Shown here piece by piece: positions 24,704 to 33,442 of a DNA stretch of 64,000 nt. The notes under the pieces were generated by a model. The model was given only the letters and a program-made list of their open reading frames with translations. It made no database searches and was not told the origin of the DNA. The position numbers and the translations under genes were made by a program. Each line of letters starts with the position of its first letter. Within the stretch, counting starts at the first letter, position 1. This stretch comes from Microbacterium esteraromaticum (GTDB lineage Bacteria > Actinomycetota > Actinomycetes > Actinomycetales > Microbacteriaceae): contig NZ_JAEMWU010000001.1 in assembly GCF_017303215.1 (NCBI RefSeq), positions 124,001 through 188,000 of the forward strand. Direction: 5' to 3'.

Positions 24704-26427
24704 GCGTCCACCCCCAGCTGCGAATCGACGATCTCTCGATAGGTCTCGCTGCTGGCGAGCAACTCGTCGTGGGTGCCGACGCCGGCGAGTGCGCCGTCTT
24801 CGATCACGACGATGCGGTCGGCATCGGTGATGGTCGACACGCGCTGCGCGACGACGATCTTGGTCACGTCCGGCAGCTCGCGCCACAGCGCCTGGCGCAG
24901 CCGGGCATCCGTGGTCAGGTCGAGCGCCGAGAACGAGTCGTCGAACACGAGCACCTTCGGCTGATGCACGATCGCCCTGGCGATCGCGAGGCGCTGCCGC
25001 TGACCACCTGAGACGTTTGTGCCGCCCTGGGCGATGCGCGATTCGAGCCCCTCGGGCATCTCTTCGACGAAGTCACGCCCCTGAGCGATCTCAAGGGCCT
25101 TCCAGAGTTCCTCGTCGGTCGCGTCCTCGCGGCCGTAGCGCAGGTTGGATGCCACCGTGCCGGTGAACAGGAACGGACGCTGCGGCACCAGACCGATGTC
25201 CTGCCAGAGCGCGTCGACGTCGGCCTCTCGCACGTCGACACCGCCGACGCGCACGGCACCGCCGGTGACGTCGAACAGTCGCGGGATGAGCGAGACCAGG
25301 GTGGTCTTGCCCGAGCCGGTCGACCCGATGATCGCCACGGTCTCGCCGGGCGCCGCGCCGAAGCTGATGCCGCTGAGCACGGGCGCCTCGGCGCCGGGGT
25401 AGGTGAACTCGACGTCGTCGAAGACGACGGCCCCGGGCTCGGGGAACTCGGTGGTGCCGTTCTCGGGGCGGGTCATCGACGCCTCGGCGTCGAGCACCTC
25501 ACCGACGCGCTCGGCCGAGACCGCAGCGCGCGGGATCATCATCGCCATGAAGCTCGACATGATCACGCCCATCATGATCTGGCCGATGTACTGCATGAAC
25601 GCGAACAGGGTGCCGACCTCGACACCGCCCTGGTTGATCTCGATGCCGCCGAACCAGATCACCGCGACCACGGTGACGTTGAGGATCAGCATGAACAGCG
25701 GGAACAGCAGCACGAACAGCGAGCCGATCTTGCGGCCCAGCACCATCAGGTCGGTGTTCGCGAGACGGAACCGCTGTTCTTCGATGCGCTCGCGCACGAA
25801 GGCACGCACGACGCGCACACCCGTGAGTTGCTCGCGCATGATGCGGTTGACGGTGTCGAGCTTGCTCTGGTTCGCGCGGAACAGCGGCACCATGCGGCTG
25901 ATGATCAGCACGGCGACGACGAGCAGCACGGGAACCGACACGGCGATCAGCCAGCTCAGGCCGACATCGGTCTGCACCGCCATGATGATGCCGCCGATGG
26001 CCAGCAGCGGCGCGGTCACGAACATCGTCGCGCCCATCATCGCCAGCATCTGCACCTGCTGCACGTCGTTGGTGTTGCGGGTGATCAGCGAGCCGGCGCC
26101 GAACTGCGAGACCTCACGCTCGGAGAACCCGCTCACACGCGAGAAGACGTCGGCGCGAATGTCACGGCCGACCGACATGGCGGCCTTCGCGGCGAAGTAC
26201 GTCGCGATGATCGAGGCGAGGATCTGACCGAGCGAGACGGTCAGCATGAAGGCGCCGTGCGACCAGATGTAGCCGATGTCGGCACGGGCCACGCCCTTGT
26301 CGATGATGTCGGCGTTCAGGCGCGGCAGGTACAGCGATGCCATGGCGCTGGCGAACTGGAACACCAGCACGCCCAAGAGCAGCCATCGGTATCTGGAGAG
26401 ATAGCGGACGAGGATTTTTCCCAGCAC
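24700..26427 (-). CDS. ABC exporter, degenerate-site half
   Basis: 575 residues: six membrane helices (about 15-290) and an ATPase domain. Walker A GSTGSGKTT and signature NVSGGQRQRLA are intact, but the residue after Walker B is Asp (VLVFDDSFSALD) and the switch residue is Gln (AQRVSTI), so its own nucleotide site cannot hydrolyse normally. With the partner's changed signature this gives one degenerate and one canonical site, the hallmark of heterodimeric exporters. GTG start with AAGGAAG upstream. It is first gene of the two. Confidence 0.9.
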   Translation of the reverse strand: MLGKILVRYLSRYRWLLLGVLVFQFASAMASLYLPRLNADIIDKGVARADIGYIWSHGAFMLTVSLGQILASIIATYFAAKAAMSVGRDIRADVFSRVSGFSEREVSQFGAGSLITRNTNDVQQVQMLAMMGATMFVTAPLLAIGGIIMAVQTDVGLSWLIAVSVPVLLVVAVLIISRMVPLFRANQSKLDTVNRIMREQLTGVRVVRAFVRERIEEQRFRLANTDLMVLGRKIGSLFVLLFPLFMLILNVTVVAVIWFGGIEINQGGVEVGTLFAFMQYIGQIMMGVIMSSFMAMMIPRAAVSAERVGEVLDAEASMTRPENGTTEFPEPGAVVFDDVEFTYPGAEAPVLSGISFGAAPGETVAIIGSTGSGKTTLVSLIPRLFDVTGGAVRVGGVDVREADVDALWQDIGLVPQRPFLFTGTVASNLRYGREDATDEELWKALEIAQGRDFVEEMPEGLESRIAQGGTNVSGGQRQRLAIARAIVHQPKVLVFDDSFSALDLTTDARLRQALWRELPDVTKIVVAQRVSTITDADRIVVIEDGALAGVGTHDELLASSETYREIVDSQLGVDA

Positions 26428-26547
26428 AGGCGGACTTCCTTGCGAGATTCAGTGGGGCCGAGAAGGGGCCACAGGTTAGCGTGCCACGATCCACCGACAT
26501 TCGTATCCCCCTGGAGGATGACCTTCGCTGACAGCGAAACGCACGAA

Positions 26548-26553
26548 TAGACT
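26548..26553 (+). promoter_or_regulatory. -10 element of the glycosyltransferase gene
   Basis: TAGACT, with the start codon 25 bases further on and a GAAGGGA ribosome site between; an ordinary leadered promoter in contrast to the many leaderless ones. Confidence 0.4.
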
Positions 26554-26578
26554 CGCTGAAGCGATGCGAAGGGAACAC

Positions 26579-27781
26579 ATGCGCGACGACGAGACGGCCG
26601 CACCCGCGGTTCTGATGGTGTGCGACTACTCGCTGCAGTACCTCGGCGGCGCGCAGACCGCGTTCCTGCGACAGGCCGAGGCGCTGGCAGATGAGGGCGT
26701 CCGCGTGGTGGTGCTCGCGCCCGATGCCGACTCCCTCGCCCTGCGCAGGGCGGACGCCGCGATGTCGGATGCCGTCCGGCATCCGATCGTCACGATCGCA
26801 CCACCCCGGCGCGGGACCATCCCGGTGCTCGATCTGCCGCTGCTCGGCCGCGCCGGTGATCTCGAGCCGCTCGTGGCCGCCACCATTCGCCGGCACGGCG
26901 TCGGCGCCGTCGTCGTGCATTCGGAGTTCGCGCTGGCAGCCGCTGCGATCGCCGTCGCCGCGCGCACGGGCATCCCCTCTCTGCACACGGTGCACACGTT
27001 CTTCTGGCGCGCGCCCGCCGTTCTCGCGCCGTTCTCGCCGATCGTGACGAGGGTGCATGCGACACTCACCGGCATCCGCGAGGGCAAGCGCTTCACCGGC
27101 AGCCACCCGCTCAACAACGCGCTGCGCACGATGACCCTGCGCGTCGCCGAGCGCGCCGACATCGTCCTCTCCCCCTCCAAGCATCAGGCCGAAGCACTGC
27201 GCGAGGCCGGCGCCGGACGCGTTGAGGCGTTCTCGAACGTGGCGCAGCCGCTGCGCCTGGCATCCGCCCCCTCCGCAGACGGTCCGCTCCGGTTGCTGTG
27301 GGTCGCGCGGTTCGCGCCCGAGAAGCGCCTCGACGTCGCGCTCGACGCGATGCGTCTCGTGGTCGACCGGCTCGGCCCCGACCGTGTACGTCTCGACGTG
27401 GCCGGCGGCACGCACCGTGCCGTGCCGGGCGTCGAGTTCCACGGCCCCGTCCCGGGTGAGCGCGTGGGTGAGCTGATGGATGCCGCCGATGCCGCGCTGA
27501 TCACCTCGCACGGGTTCGACAACCAGCCCATGGTCGCTCTGGAGGCCTTCGCGCACGGGCGCCCGGTCATCGTCAGCGATCCGGTGCTCGCGACAGAGTT
27601 CGGCGACGCCGCGCTGGGCACGCCGACCCCGGATGCCGCCGGGCTGGCCGATCTGATCCTGCGCCTGGAAGCGGACCGCGGTGTGCTCGCCGCGCACCGC
27701 GAGGCCGCCGTGGCCTATGCCGACGAGCGCCAGCCGGCCGCGCACGTCGCGCGTCTGCAGCAGCTCATCGCCTCGGTCTGA
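26579..27781 (+). CDS. GT4-type glycosyltransferase
   Basis: 400 residues with two Rossmann-like halves. The acceptor-side start is VLMVCDYSLQYLGGAQTAFL with a Gly-rich loop; the donor half has LLWVARFAPEKRLDVALDAM and the nucleotide-sugar-binding EAFAHGRPVIVSDP region. It resembles mannosyl- or glucosyl-transferases that build actinobacterial phosphatidylinositol mannosides or cell-surface glycans, but no neighbour narrows this. ATG 26579 has a good ribosome site; the in-frame ATG at 26564 has none. It is not coupled to other genes. Confidence 0.82.
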   Translation: MRDDETAAPAVLMVCDYSLQYLGGAQTAFLRQAEALADEGVRVVVLAPDADSLALRRADAAMSDAVRHPIVTIAPPRRGTIPVLDLPLLGRAGDLEPLVAATIRRHGVGAVVVHSEFALAAAAIAVAARTGIPSLHTVHTFFWRAPAVLAPFSPIVTRVHATLTGIREGKRFTGSHPLNNALRTMTLRVAERADIVLSPSKHQAEALREAGAGRVEAFSNVAQPLRLASAPSADGPLRLLWVARFAPEKRLDVALDAMRLVVDRLGPDRVRLDVAGGTHRAVPGVEFHGPVPGERVGELMDAADAALITSHGFDNQPMVALEAFAHGRPVIVSDPVLATEFGDAALGTPTPDAAGLADLILRLEADRGVLAAHREAAVAYADERQPAAHVARLQQLIASV

Positions 27782-27806
27782 CGCGACTCACGCCCCGCCG
27801 GCAGGT

Positions 27807-27887
27807 ACGGATGGCGGGAGATTGAACGGTGGGCGGTGGATCCATCGGCTTCTCGCCCGCCAGTTGTGCATTCCTCCCGCCAACCGT
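27807..27887. repeat. Intergenic palindrome, family E
   Basis: Outer arms acggatggcgggag (27807-27820) and ctcccgccaaccgt (27874-27887) pair with one mismatch. Inner arms around 27827-27840 and 27853-27866 are variants of the same acgg-tggcggg unit, giving four related arms. It lies between convergent genes and fills nearly the whole 118-base gap. Confidence 0.7.
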
Positions 27888-27899
27888 GCGCGGCTCCGA

Positions 27900-28958
27900 T
27901 CAGAACAGCGGCGTCTCGGGCACGAACTCGCGCGCCCCCGCGCCCGCGGCATCCGCCAGCTCGGCGATCGTCGCGGGCTGCCACTTCGGCTGACGATCCT
28001 TGTCGACGAGCTGCGCGCGGATGCCCTCGACCAGGTCGGGGTGGTGGTGGGCGAACCACATCACTCGGCGGTACTCGCCGACCAGTGCCTCACGCACGCC
28101 GCTCATCGTGCGTGCTTCGCGCACCGCGTCGAGCGTGACGGCGAGTCCGGTGGGCGAGAGCTCTTCGAGCGTCGCGAGGGCGGATGCCGCCCCCGGGGCA
28201 TCCGATGCGCGCAGGCGCTCGACGATCTCACCGACAGTGTCGGCCGAGAACGCCTCGTCGACCCACGCCCGGTCATCGGGCAGCGACGACGGCTCCGGAG
28301 TCTCATCGAACAGCAGCACCAGCTCATTCGGTGTGCCGGGGTCGGCGCGGTGCGCAAGCGCGTCGCGCACGGCGTCGAGGTTCTCGGACGGCACGAAGTG
28401 ATCCGCGAAGCCGAGGTGGATGGCATCCGCCCCGTTCATGCTGCGCCCGGTGAGCCCGAAGTACTCACCCATGCGTCCCGGAGCGCGACCCAGCAGCCAC
28501 GTGCCGCCGACGTCGGGGGTGAAGCCGATGCGCGTCTCGGGCATCGCGAGGCGCGACCGTTCGGTGACGACCCGCACGGCGGCGTGGCCGGCCAAGCCGA
28601 TGCCACCGCCCATCGTGATGCCGTCGGCGAAGACGACGACCGGCTTCGGGTACTCGGCGATGAGCGCGTTCATGGCGTACTCGGCACGGAAGAAGTCGGC
28701 CACCCGATCGGCGTGACCCGACACGATCTGGTCGTACAGCGCACGCACATCGCCGCCGGCGCACAGACCGCGATCACCCGAGCCGTCGATGAGAACGGTC
28801 TGCACATCGCTGTCGTCGATCCAGGCGATCAGGGCCGCCGTGATCTGCTCGATCATGCCCAGGTCGAGGGCGTTGATCGCCCGCGGACGGTTCAGGGTGA
28901 TGCGTCCCAGGGAGTTCTCGGTGCGCACGAGGACGGTGGCTTCTTCGACGTCTGTCAC
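27900..28958 (-). CDS. 3-hydroxyisobutyryl-CoA hydrolase-like enoyl-CoA hydratase family protein
   Basis: 352 residues of the crotonase superfamily. The oxyanion-hole segment is GLCAGGDVRALYD, then VVVFADGITMGGGIGLAGHA and SRLAMPETRIGFTPDVGGTW, which is the arrangement of 3-hydroxyisobutyryl-CoA hydrolases (valine breakdown); length also fits that group rather than the 260-residue hydratases. The GTG at 28958 is 7 nt after TAGCCT. An in-frame extension upstream is antisense to the ABC gene and was discarded. Confidence 0.85.
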   Translation of the reverse strand: MTDVEEATVLVRTENSLGRITLNRPRAINALDLGMIEQITAALIAWIDDSDVQTVLIDGSGDRGLCAGGDVRALYDQIVSGHADRVADFFRAEYAMNALIAEYPKPVVVFADGITMGGGIGLAGHAAVRVVTERSRLAMPETRIGFTPDVGGTWLLGRAPGRMGEYFGLTGRSMNGADAIHLGFADHFVPSENLDAVRDALAHRADPGTPNELVLLFDETPEPSSLPDDRAWVDEAFSADTVGEIVERLRASDAPGAASALATLEELSPTGLAVTLDAVREARTMSGVREALVGEYRRVMWFAHHHPDLVEGIRAQLVDKDRQPKWQPATIAELADAAGAGAREFVPETPLF

Positions 28959-28965
28959 GATCGTC

Positions 28966-28971
28966 AGGCTA
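28966..28971 (-). promoter_or_regulatory. -10 element of the hydrolase gene (leaderless)
   Basis: TAGCCT on the minus strand, seven bases, then GTG at 28958. Confidence 0.5.
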
Positions 28972-29094
28972 CTCGGCTTCGCGTTCCGCACGCATTTTCC
29001 GGTGCGGGATGGGCGTTTCCCGGCAGGTGAGCCGTCGATTCTGCAGGATTTCCGCGAAGATGGGATGAACTGGCAGACAACAGGGGGAATCACC

Positions 29095-31386
29095 ATGCCT
29101 GAAGGACAGGTGCTTGAGTTCACCGGCGTCACCAAGCGTTTCAACACGGTGACCGCGGTCTCAGAGCTCTCCGTGCGCGTCGAACCGGGAGTTGTGACCG
29201 GGTTCCTCGGACCGAACGGTGCCGGCAAGACCACCTCGCTGCGGATCATGCTGGGCCAGATCAAACCGACCTCCGGCACGGCCACGATCGGCGGAGTCCC
29301 CTATTCCGACCTGCGCCAGCCGCTGCGCACCGTCGGCGCGGTCCTCGAAGAGTCCGCGTACCGTCCGCGCCGCTCGGCGATGCGCCACCTGCTGATCGCG
29401 GCCAAGGCCAACGGAATCCCCGTCGAACGCGTCGAAGAGGTGCTGCGCCTCGTCGGACTGCAGGATGACGCCGACACACGTCTGGGCAGCTACTCCCTGG
29501 GAATGCGCCAGCGCCTGGCCGTCGCGACCGCGCTGCTCGGCGACCCCGGCGTGCTGGTGCTCGACGAGCCCGCGAACGGACTCGACCCCGAGGGCATCCG
29601 CTGGATGCGCCTGCTGATGCGCCGGCTCGCCGACGAGGGACGCACCGTGCTCGTGTCTTCGCACGTGCTCAGCGAGATCGAACAGGTCGCCGACAACGTC
29701 GTGGTGCTCTCGCGCGGACGCGCGGTCTTCTCGGGCAGCATGGATGAACTCGCCGATCCTTCCGGCGGCGCCGTGGTCGTGGATGCCACCGACCGCGCCG
29801 CGCTGGTGACGGCGCTGACCACGGCCGGACTGAGCTTCGATCTGTTGCGCTCGGGCGTCACGGTGCGCGATTCGGATGCCGCCCGCGTCGGCGCCCTCGC
29901 CGCCGAGGCCGGCATCGCCTTGAGCACGCTCCAGCAGCGCGGCCCGAGCCTGGAAGAGGTCTTCCTCGACCTCGTCTACGGGCGCCGCGCCGACAGCCCG
30001 CGCCTGGATCAGGTCGCGAACCCCGTCGCGCACGCCCCCGAGAACTCCGCTGACCCGGTCGGCGACGCCGCACTGGTCGCGGGCGGGGTTCCGCTCGCAG
30101 GAGCGGCCGCCGTGATCGCCGACGGCGGCGTCGTCGCCGCAGCCGGCGTCGGATACGGCACCGCGCCGATCGACATCGTGCGCCCGGAGGACTCCGAATC
30201 GGATGCCGCTGAGCCAGCGGATGCTGCGGATGAGGCACCCGCCGAAGAGGCACCCGCCGAGGAGACCGAGACCGTCGGTGACGACGCCGCACCGATCGAG
30301 GGCACAGCCGCCGACGCTGGTGTGGCCGAGGACGCGTCCGAGGCCGAGGCAACCGGCACCGACGCCGCCGTACGCGAGGATGCCGCGACGCACAGCGACG
30401 ACACAGAGCCGACCGGGCTCGAAACTCCTGTGATCGATGAGCAGCCGGTCACGGGCGAGACCACGGCCGTCGACGACGCAGCGCCGACTCCTACCGACGA
30501 ATCGTCCCCTGCCGACGACATCTCCGCGACGGTCAGCGCGCTGTTCGGCGACGCGGCACCCGTTGCCGACGCTGCGCACCACGAGCCACTGCCGGCCGAG
30601 GGCTCTACCGCAGAAGACGCCGCCCCGAGCGACGACGCCACGTCTGACGAGTCCGCGCCCGAATCGCACGACGAGCATGATCCGGTCGACGAGACCGCCG
30701 CTGCCGACGAGAGCGACTCCACCGATGACGAGGTGCCGAGTGACGAGGCACCGGCTGACGAGGCGCCGGCTGACGAAGCAGAGCGCACCGACGAGCACGT
30801 GCAGGCAGACGGTGAGCCGAACGCCGACGCCGCACCGGTGGTCACCGAGATCATCGACGAGATCGACATCACGGAGGCGTGGGCTCCGCGTACGGCCGAT
30901 GCGACAGCATCCGATGAAGCCGACGCTGAGGTTCCCGGCGTTCTGCCCCTGGCGACCGAAGCGGTCTCGCTGCCACCATCGCCCACGGTGACGTCGTTCA
31001 CCGAGCTGATCACGGGAATCCCGGCCGATTCGGCCGACGAAGCCGCACCCGCGACCGAAGCGATCTCGGTCGAGGCTCTGTCGGTGCTGCACGACGACGA
31101 TGACGACTCGACCGTTGATGACGACGAGGACGACCCGCGTCTCGCCGCGATGCGCACCTCACTGTCGTCGGCGGCCAGCCGGTTCTTCGATGGCCCGGCG
31201 CCGGATTACCCCTACACGCGGGCCGATATCCGCGCCAGTGCCCACGCGGCCGAGCAGGCCGCGGTCGCCGCTGAAGCCGCGCAGCCGGAACAGACCGACT
31301 CCGAGCAGACCGACTCCGCACAGGACGACTCCGCACAGGACGACCAGGCCGCAGACACGGACCGCGACGAGAACGCTCGCGACTGA
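29095..31386 (+). CDS. ABC ATPase with a very long acidic C-terminal tail
   Basis: 763 residues. Residues 1-300 form a complete ABC-2-type ATPase: Walker A GPNGAGKTT, Q loop region, signature YSLGMRQRLA, Walker B VLVLDEPANGLDPEG, switch VSSHVLSE, and the C-terminal LEEVFLDLVYGRR usual for drug or lantibiotic-type transporters. About 460 further residues are Ala/Asp/Glu/Pro/Thr-rich, with short repeats such as (D)EAPAEEAPAE and ADEAPADEA, ending in a hydrophilic QTDSEQTDSAQDDSAQ run. The tail keeps the strong G/C third-position bias of the ATPase and has no stop, so it is real coding sequence. No permease gene is next to it; the next gene is on the other strand. ATG 29095 has AGGGGG upstream. 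Confidence 0.85.
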   Translation: MPEGQVLEFTGVTKRFNTVTAVSELSVRVEPGVVTGFLGPNGAGKTTSLRIMLGQIKPTSGTATIGGVPYSDLRQPLRTVGAVLEESAYRPRRSAMRHLLIAAKANGIPVERVEEVLRLVGLQDDADTRLGSYSLGMRQRLAVATALLGDPGVLVLDEPANGLDPEGIRWMRLLMRRLADEGRTVLVSSHVLSEIEQVADNVVVLSRGRAVFSGSMDELADPSGGAVVVDATDRAALVTALTTAGLSFDLLRSGVTVRDSDAARVGALAAEAGIALSTLQQRGPSLEEVFLDLVYGRRADSPRLDQVANPVAHAPENSADPVGDAALVAGGVPLAGAAAVIADGGVVAAAGVGYGTAPIDIVRPEDSESDAAEPADAADEAPAEEAPAEETETVGDDAAPIEGTAADAGVAEDASEAEATGTDAAVREDAATHSDDTEPTGLETPVIDEQPVTGETTAVDDAAPTPTDESSPADDISATVSALFGDAAPVADAAHHEPLPAEGSTAEDAAPSDDATSDESAPESHDEHDPVDETAAADESDSTDDEVPSDEAPADEAPADEAERTDEHVQADGEPNADAAPVVTEIIDEIDITEAWAPRTADATASDEADAEVPGVLPLATEAVSLPPSPTVTSFTELITGIPADSADEAAPATEAISVEALSVLHDDDDDSTVDDDEDDPRLAAMRTSLSSAASRFFDGPAPDYPYTRADIRASAHAAEQAAVAAEAAQPEQTDSEQTDSAQDDSAQDDQAADTDRDENARD

Positions 31387-31405
31387 CAGCCGCCGCGTGC
31401 CCTGC

Positions 31406-31852
31406 TCAGGCGGGGCGCGGGCGGATGACCGGACGCTGGGGCTTCAGCGTGGGGATCGGCGCCGTCGAGGCGATGTCGACGACGTCCTCGGGATGCTCGG
31501 TGACGTCCAGGCGCAGGGCCTGGGTGAGCGCCAGCCCGTGTCGGGTGGTAAGGATCAGCCGCTGGTACTGCGGGTCACCGTCGAGATCGATCACGACACT
31601 CGGACGCCGGCGGCGGATCAGCACGAAATCGGTCGTCCCCGCGCCCTTCCAGGTTCCCGCGGCCAGGATGCCGGGAATGTACGTGCCCGGTCCCGGTACT
31701 CCGCGCATCCAGGTCCAGGCGTCCTCCGTCAGCTGCACCTTCGTGATGTGCTCGCGCTCGACGCGCACATTGTCGCGGTGGAACGTCGACGCCCGCTCGA
31801 TCGGGGACAGCACGACTTCCAGTCGTGTCTGATCCAACAGCAACGTCACCAT
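31406..31852 (-). CDS. Conserved-looking hypothetical protein
   Basis: 148 residues, soluble, beta-rich in appearance (alternating hydrophobic pattern in LDQTRLEVVLSPIERAS, HITKVQLTEDAW, DFVLIRRRRPSVVIDLDG). It could be a small PH-like or similar barrel, but I do not recognise the family. The C-terminus is Pro/Arg-rich. ATG at 31852 with leaderless spacing. It is convergent with the ABC ATPase gene. Confidence 0.65.
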   Translation of the reverse strand: MVTLLLDQTRLEVVLSPIERASTFHRDNVRVEREHITKVQLTEDAWTWMRGVPGPGTYIPGILAAGTWKGAGTTDFVLIRRRRPSVVIDLDGDPQYQRLILTTRHGLALTQALRLDVTEHPEDVVDIASTAPIPTLKPQRPVIRPRPA

Positions 31853-31858
31853 GTCTCC

Positions 31859-31864
31859 AGTGTG
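31859..31864 (-). promoter_or_regulatory. -10 element of the hypothetical gene (leaderless)
   Basis: CACACT followed by ggagac and ATG at 31852 on the minus strand. The sequence GGCACACTGGAG is identical to the one before hemQ. Confidence 0.45.
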
Positions 31865-31936
31865 CCAGCGCAGTCCGGTCGGATGCTGGCGACTTGCTCA
31901 CAGGACCGCAACGATACTTCTGTGGCCATCCACAAC

Positions 31937-32023
31937 GTCGGAAATCCCAGATGATGTGATCGCCCGTCGGCGCGTCGCGCCATGACACGCCGCGTCACCG
32001 GCATCCGCTCTGGGATTTCCGAC
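31937..32023. repeat. Intergenic palindrome, family F
   Basis: gtcggaaatcccaga (31937-31951) and tctgggatttccgac (32009-32023) are perfect 15-base inverted arms, with a GC-rich inner region holding further short inverted pieces. It lies upstream of the hypothetical gene and downstream of hemL; the 213-base gap holds nothing else evident. Confidence 0.75.
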
Positions 32024-32065
32024 ACCACCCGCACGGCGACACCACCCGCGCGGGCTGGACGACGC

Positions 32066-33382
32066 TCAGGCCGAAGCGGCCGCGGCAGCGGCGGCCGGCA
32101 GCGCAGCCTCGATCGCGGCGAGTTCCTGCTCGCCGTGCGCCGCGGTGAGGAACCACGCCTCGAACACGCTCGGCGGCAGCGCCACGCCCTGCTCGCGCAT
32201 CGCGTGGAAGAACGGCGCATAGCGGAACGACTCCTGCGCCTGAGCCTGCGCGTAGTCACGCGGCACGTCGGCGGCGAAGGCGACACCGAACAGGTTTCCG
32301 GCGCGCGGCACGCTGTGCACGACGCCGGCGTCCGTCAGCGCGGCATCGAGAGCGGATGCCAGACGCTCGGCTGCCCGGTCGATACCGGCGTACACCTCGG
32401 GCGTCGCCAGTCGCAATGTGGTGAGCCCTGCGGCGACCGACAGCGGGTTCCCCGACAGCGTGCCCGCCTGATAGACGGGCCCCACCGGAGCGAGCAGATC
32501 CATCACCTCGGTGCGACCACCGAGCGCGGCGAGCGGCATACCCCCGCCGACGACCTTGCCGAAGGTGATGATGTCGGGCTGGTAGGTCTCGCCGGCCTCC
32601 TGCTGCAGACCCCAGAATCCAGCGGGGTGCACCCGGAAACCGGTGAGCACCTCATCGAGGATCATCAGGGCCCCGTGCGCATGCGCGGTCTCGGCGATCA
32701 GACGGTTGAAGCCCGGCAGCGGGGGCACGACGCCCATGTTGGCCGAGGCGGCCTCGACGATCACCGCGGCGATACGGTCGCCGTGCTCGGCGAAGACCGC
32801 CGCCAGCGCGTCAGGGTCGTTGTAGTCGATGACGAGGGTCTGCGCGGCGATCGGAGCCGGAACGCCCGCGGACCCGGGCAGCGCGAGCGTCGCGACGCCC
32901 GAACCGGCGGCGGCCAGCAGGCCGTCGGAGTGACCGTGGTAGTGGCCGGCGAACTTCACCAGCAGATCGCGGCCGGTGGCTCCGCGGGCGAGGCGGATGG
33001 CCGTCATCGTCGCCTCGGTGCCCGTTGACACCAGGCGCACGCGCTCGACCGAACGCGCGTCACCATGACGCACGCGCTCCGAGATCAGCTGGGCGAGTTC
33101 GACCTCACCTTCGGTGGGTGCGCCGAACGACAGCCCCCGCGTCGCGGCCTGCTGCACCGCGTCGACGACCTCGGGGTGCGCGTGGCCGAGCAGCGCGGGC
33201 CCCCATGAGGCGACGAGGTCGAGGTAGGTGCGGCCGGCGGCGTCGGTCACCGTCGCGCCGGAGGCGGATGCCAGGAATCGCGGCGTCCCGCCGACAGAGC
33301 CGTATGCGCGTACCGGCGAGTTCACGCCCCCGGGAATCACGGCACGGGCGGCGTCGAACAGGGAGTCATTGCGGTCGCTCAT
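32066..33382 (-). CDS. hemL: Glutamate-1-semialdehyde 2,1-aminomutase
   Basis: 438-residue PLP enzyme that makes 5-aminolevulinate from glutamate-1-semialdehyde, the product of HemA. Marks: [19 protein letters not shown] at the start, [38 protein letters not shown]-like [12 protein letters not shown], and the PLP lysine in [12 protein letters not shown]. The Ala-rich C-terminus is an ordinary extension. ATG 33382 lies 7 nt after TACGCT; a longer in-frame start was rejected. It is 60 bases downstream of hemB and may have its own promoter inside that gap. Confidence 0.96.
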   Translation of the reverse strand: MSDRNDSLFDAARAVIPGGVNSPVRAYGSVGGTPRFLASASGATVTDAAGRTYLDLVASWGPALLGHAHPEVVDAVQQAATRGLSFGAPTEGEVELAQLISERVRHGDARSVERVRLVSTGTEATMTAIRLARGATGRDLLVKFAGHYHGHSDGLLAAAGSGVATLALPGSAGVPAPIAAQTLVIDYNDPDALAAVFAEHGDRIAAVIVEAASANMGVVPPLPGFNRLIAETAHAHGALMILDEVLTGFRVHPAGFWGLQQEAGETYQPDIITFGKVVGGGMPLAALGGRTEVMDLLAPVGPVYQAGTLSGNPLSVAAGLTTLRLATPEVYAGIDRAAERLASALDAALTDAGVVHSVPRAGNLFGVAFAADVPRDYAQAQAQESFRYAPFFHAMREQGVALPPSVFEAWFLTAAHGEQELAAIEAALPAAAAAAASA

Positions 33383-33389
33383 GATCTCC

Positions 33390-33395
33390 AGCGTA
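33390..33395 (-). promoter_or_regulatory. -10 element of hemL
   Basis: TACGCT, seven bases (ggagatc), ATG 33382 on the minus strand. It suggests hemL can be transcribed separately from the hem genes upstream. Confidence 0.45.
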
Positions 33396-33442
33396 GGACC
33401 TGCCCCTATGCGCCCCGTCAAGGAAGCGCGGCGGGACTCGGC

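Noticed and set aside
29161-31092. 643-codon minus-strand frame opposite the acidic ABC tail
   Set aside because: It raised the question of which strand is coding. The plus-strand frame continues directly from a perfect ATPase and keeps the codon bias, so the minus frame is a shadow.
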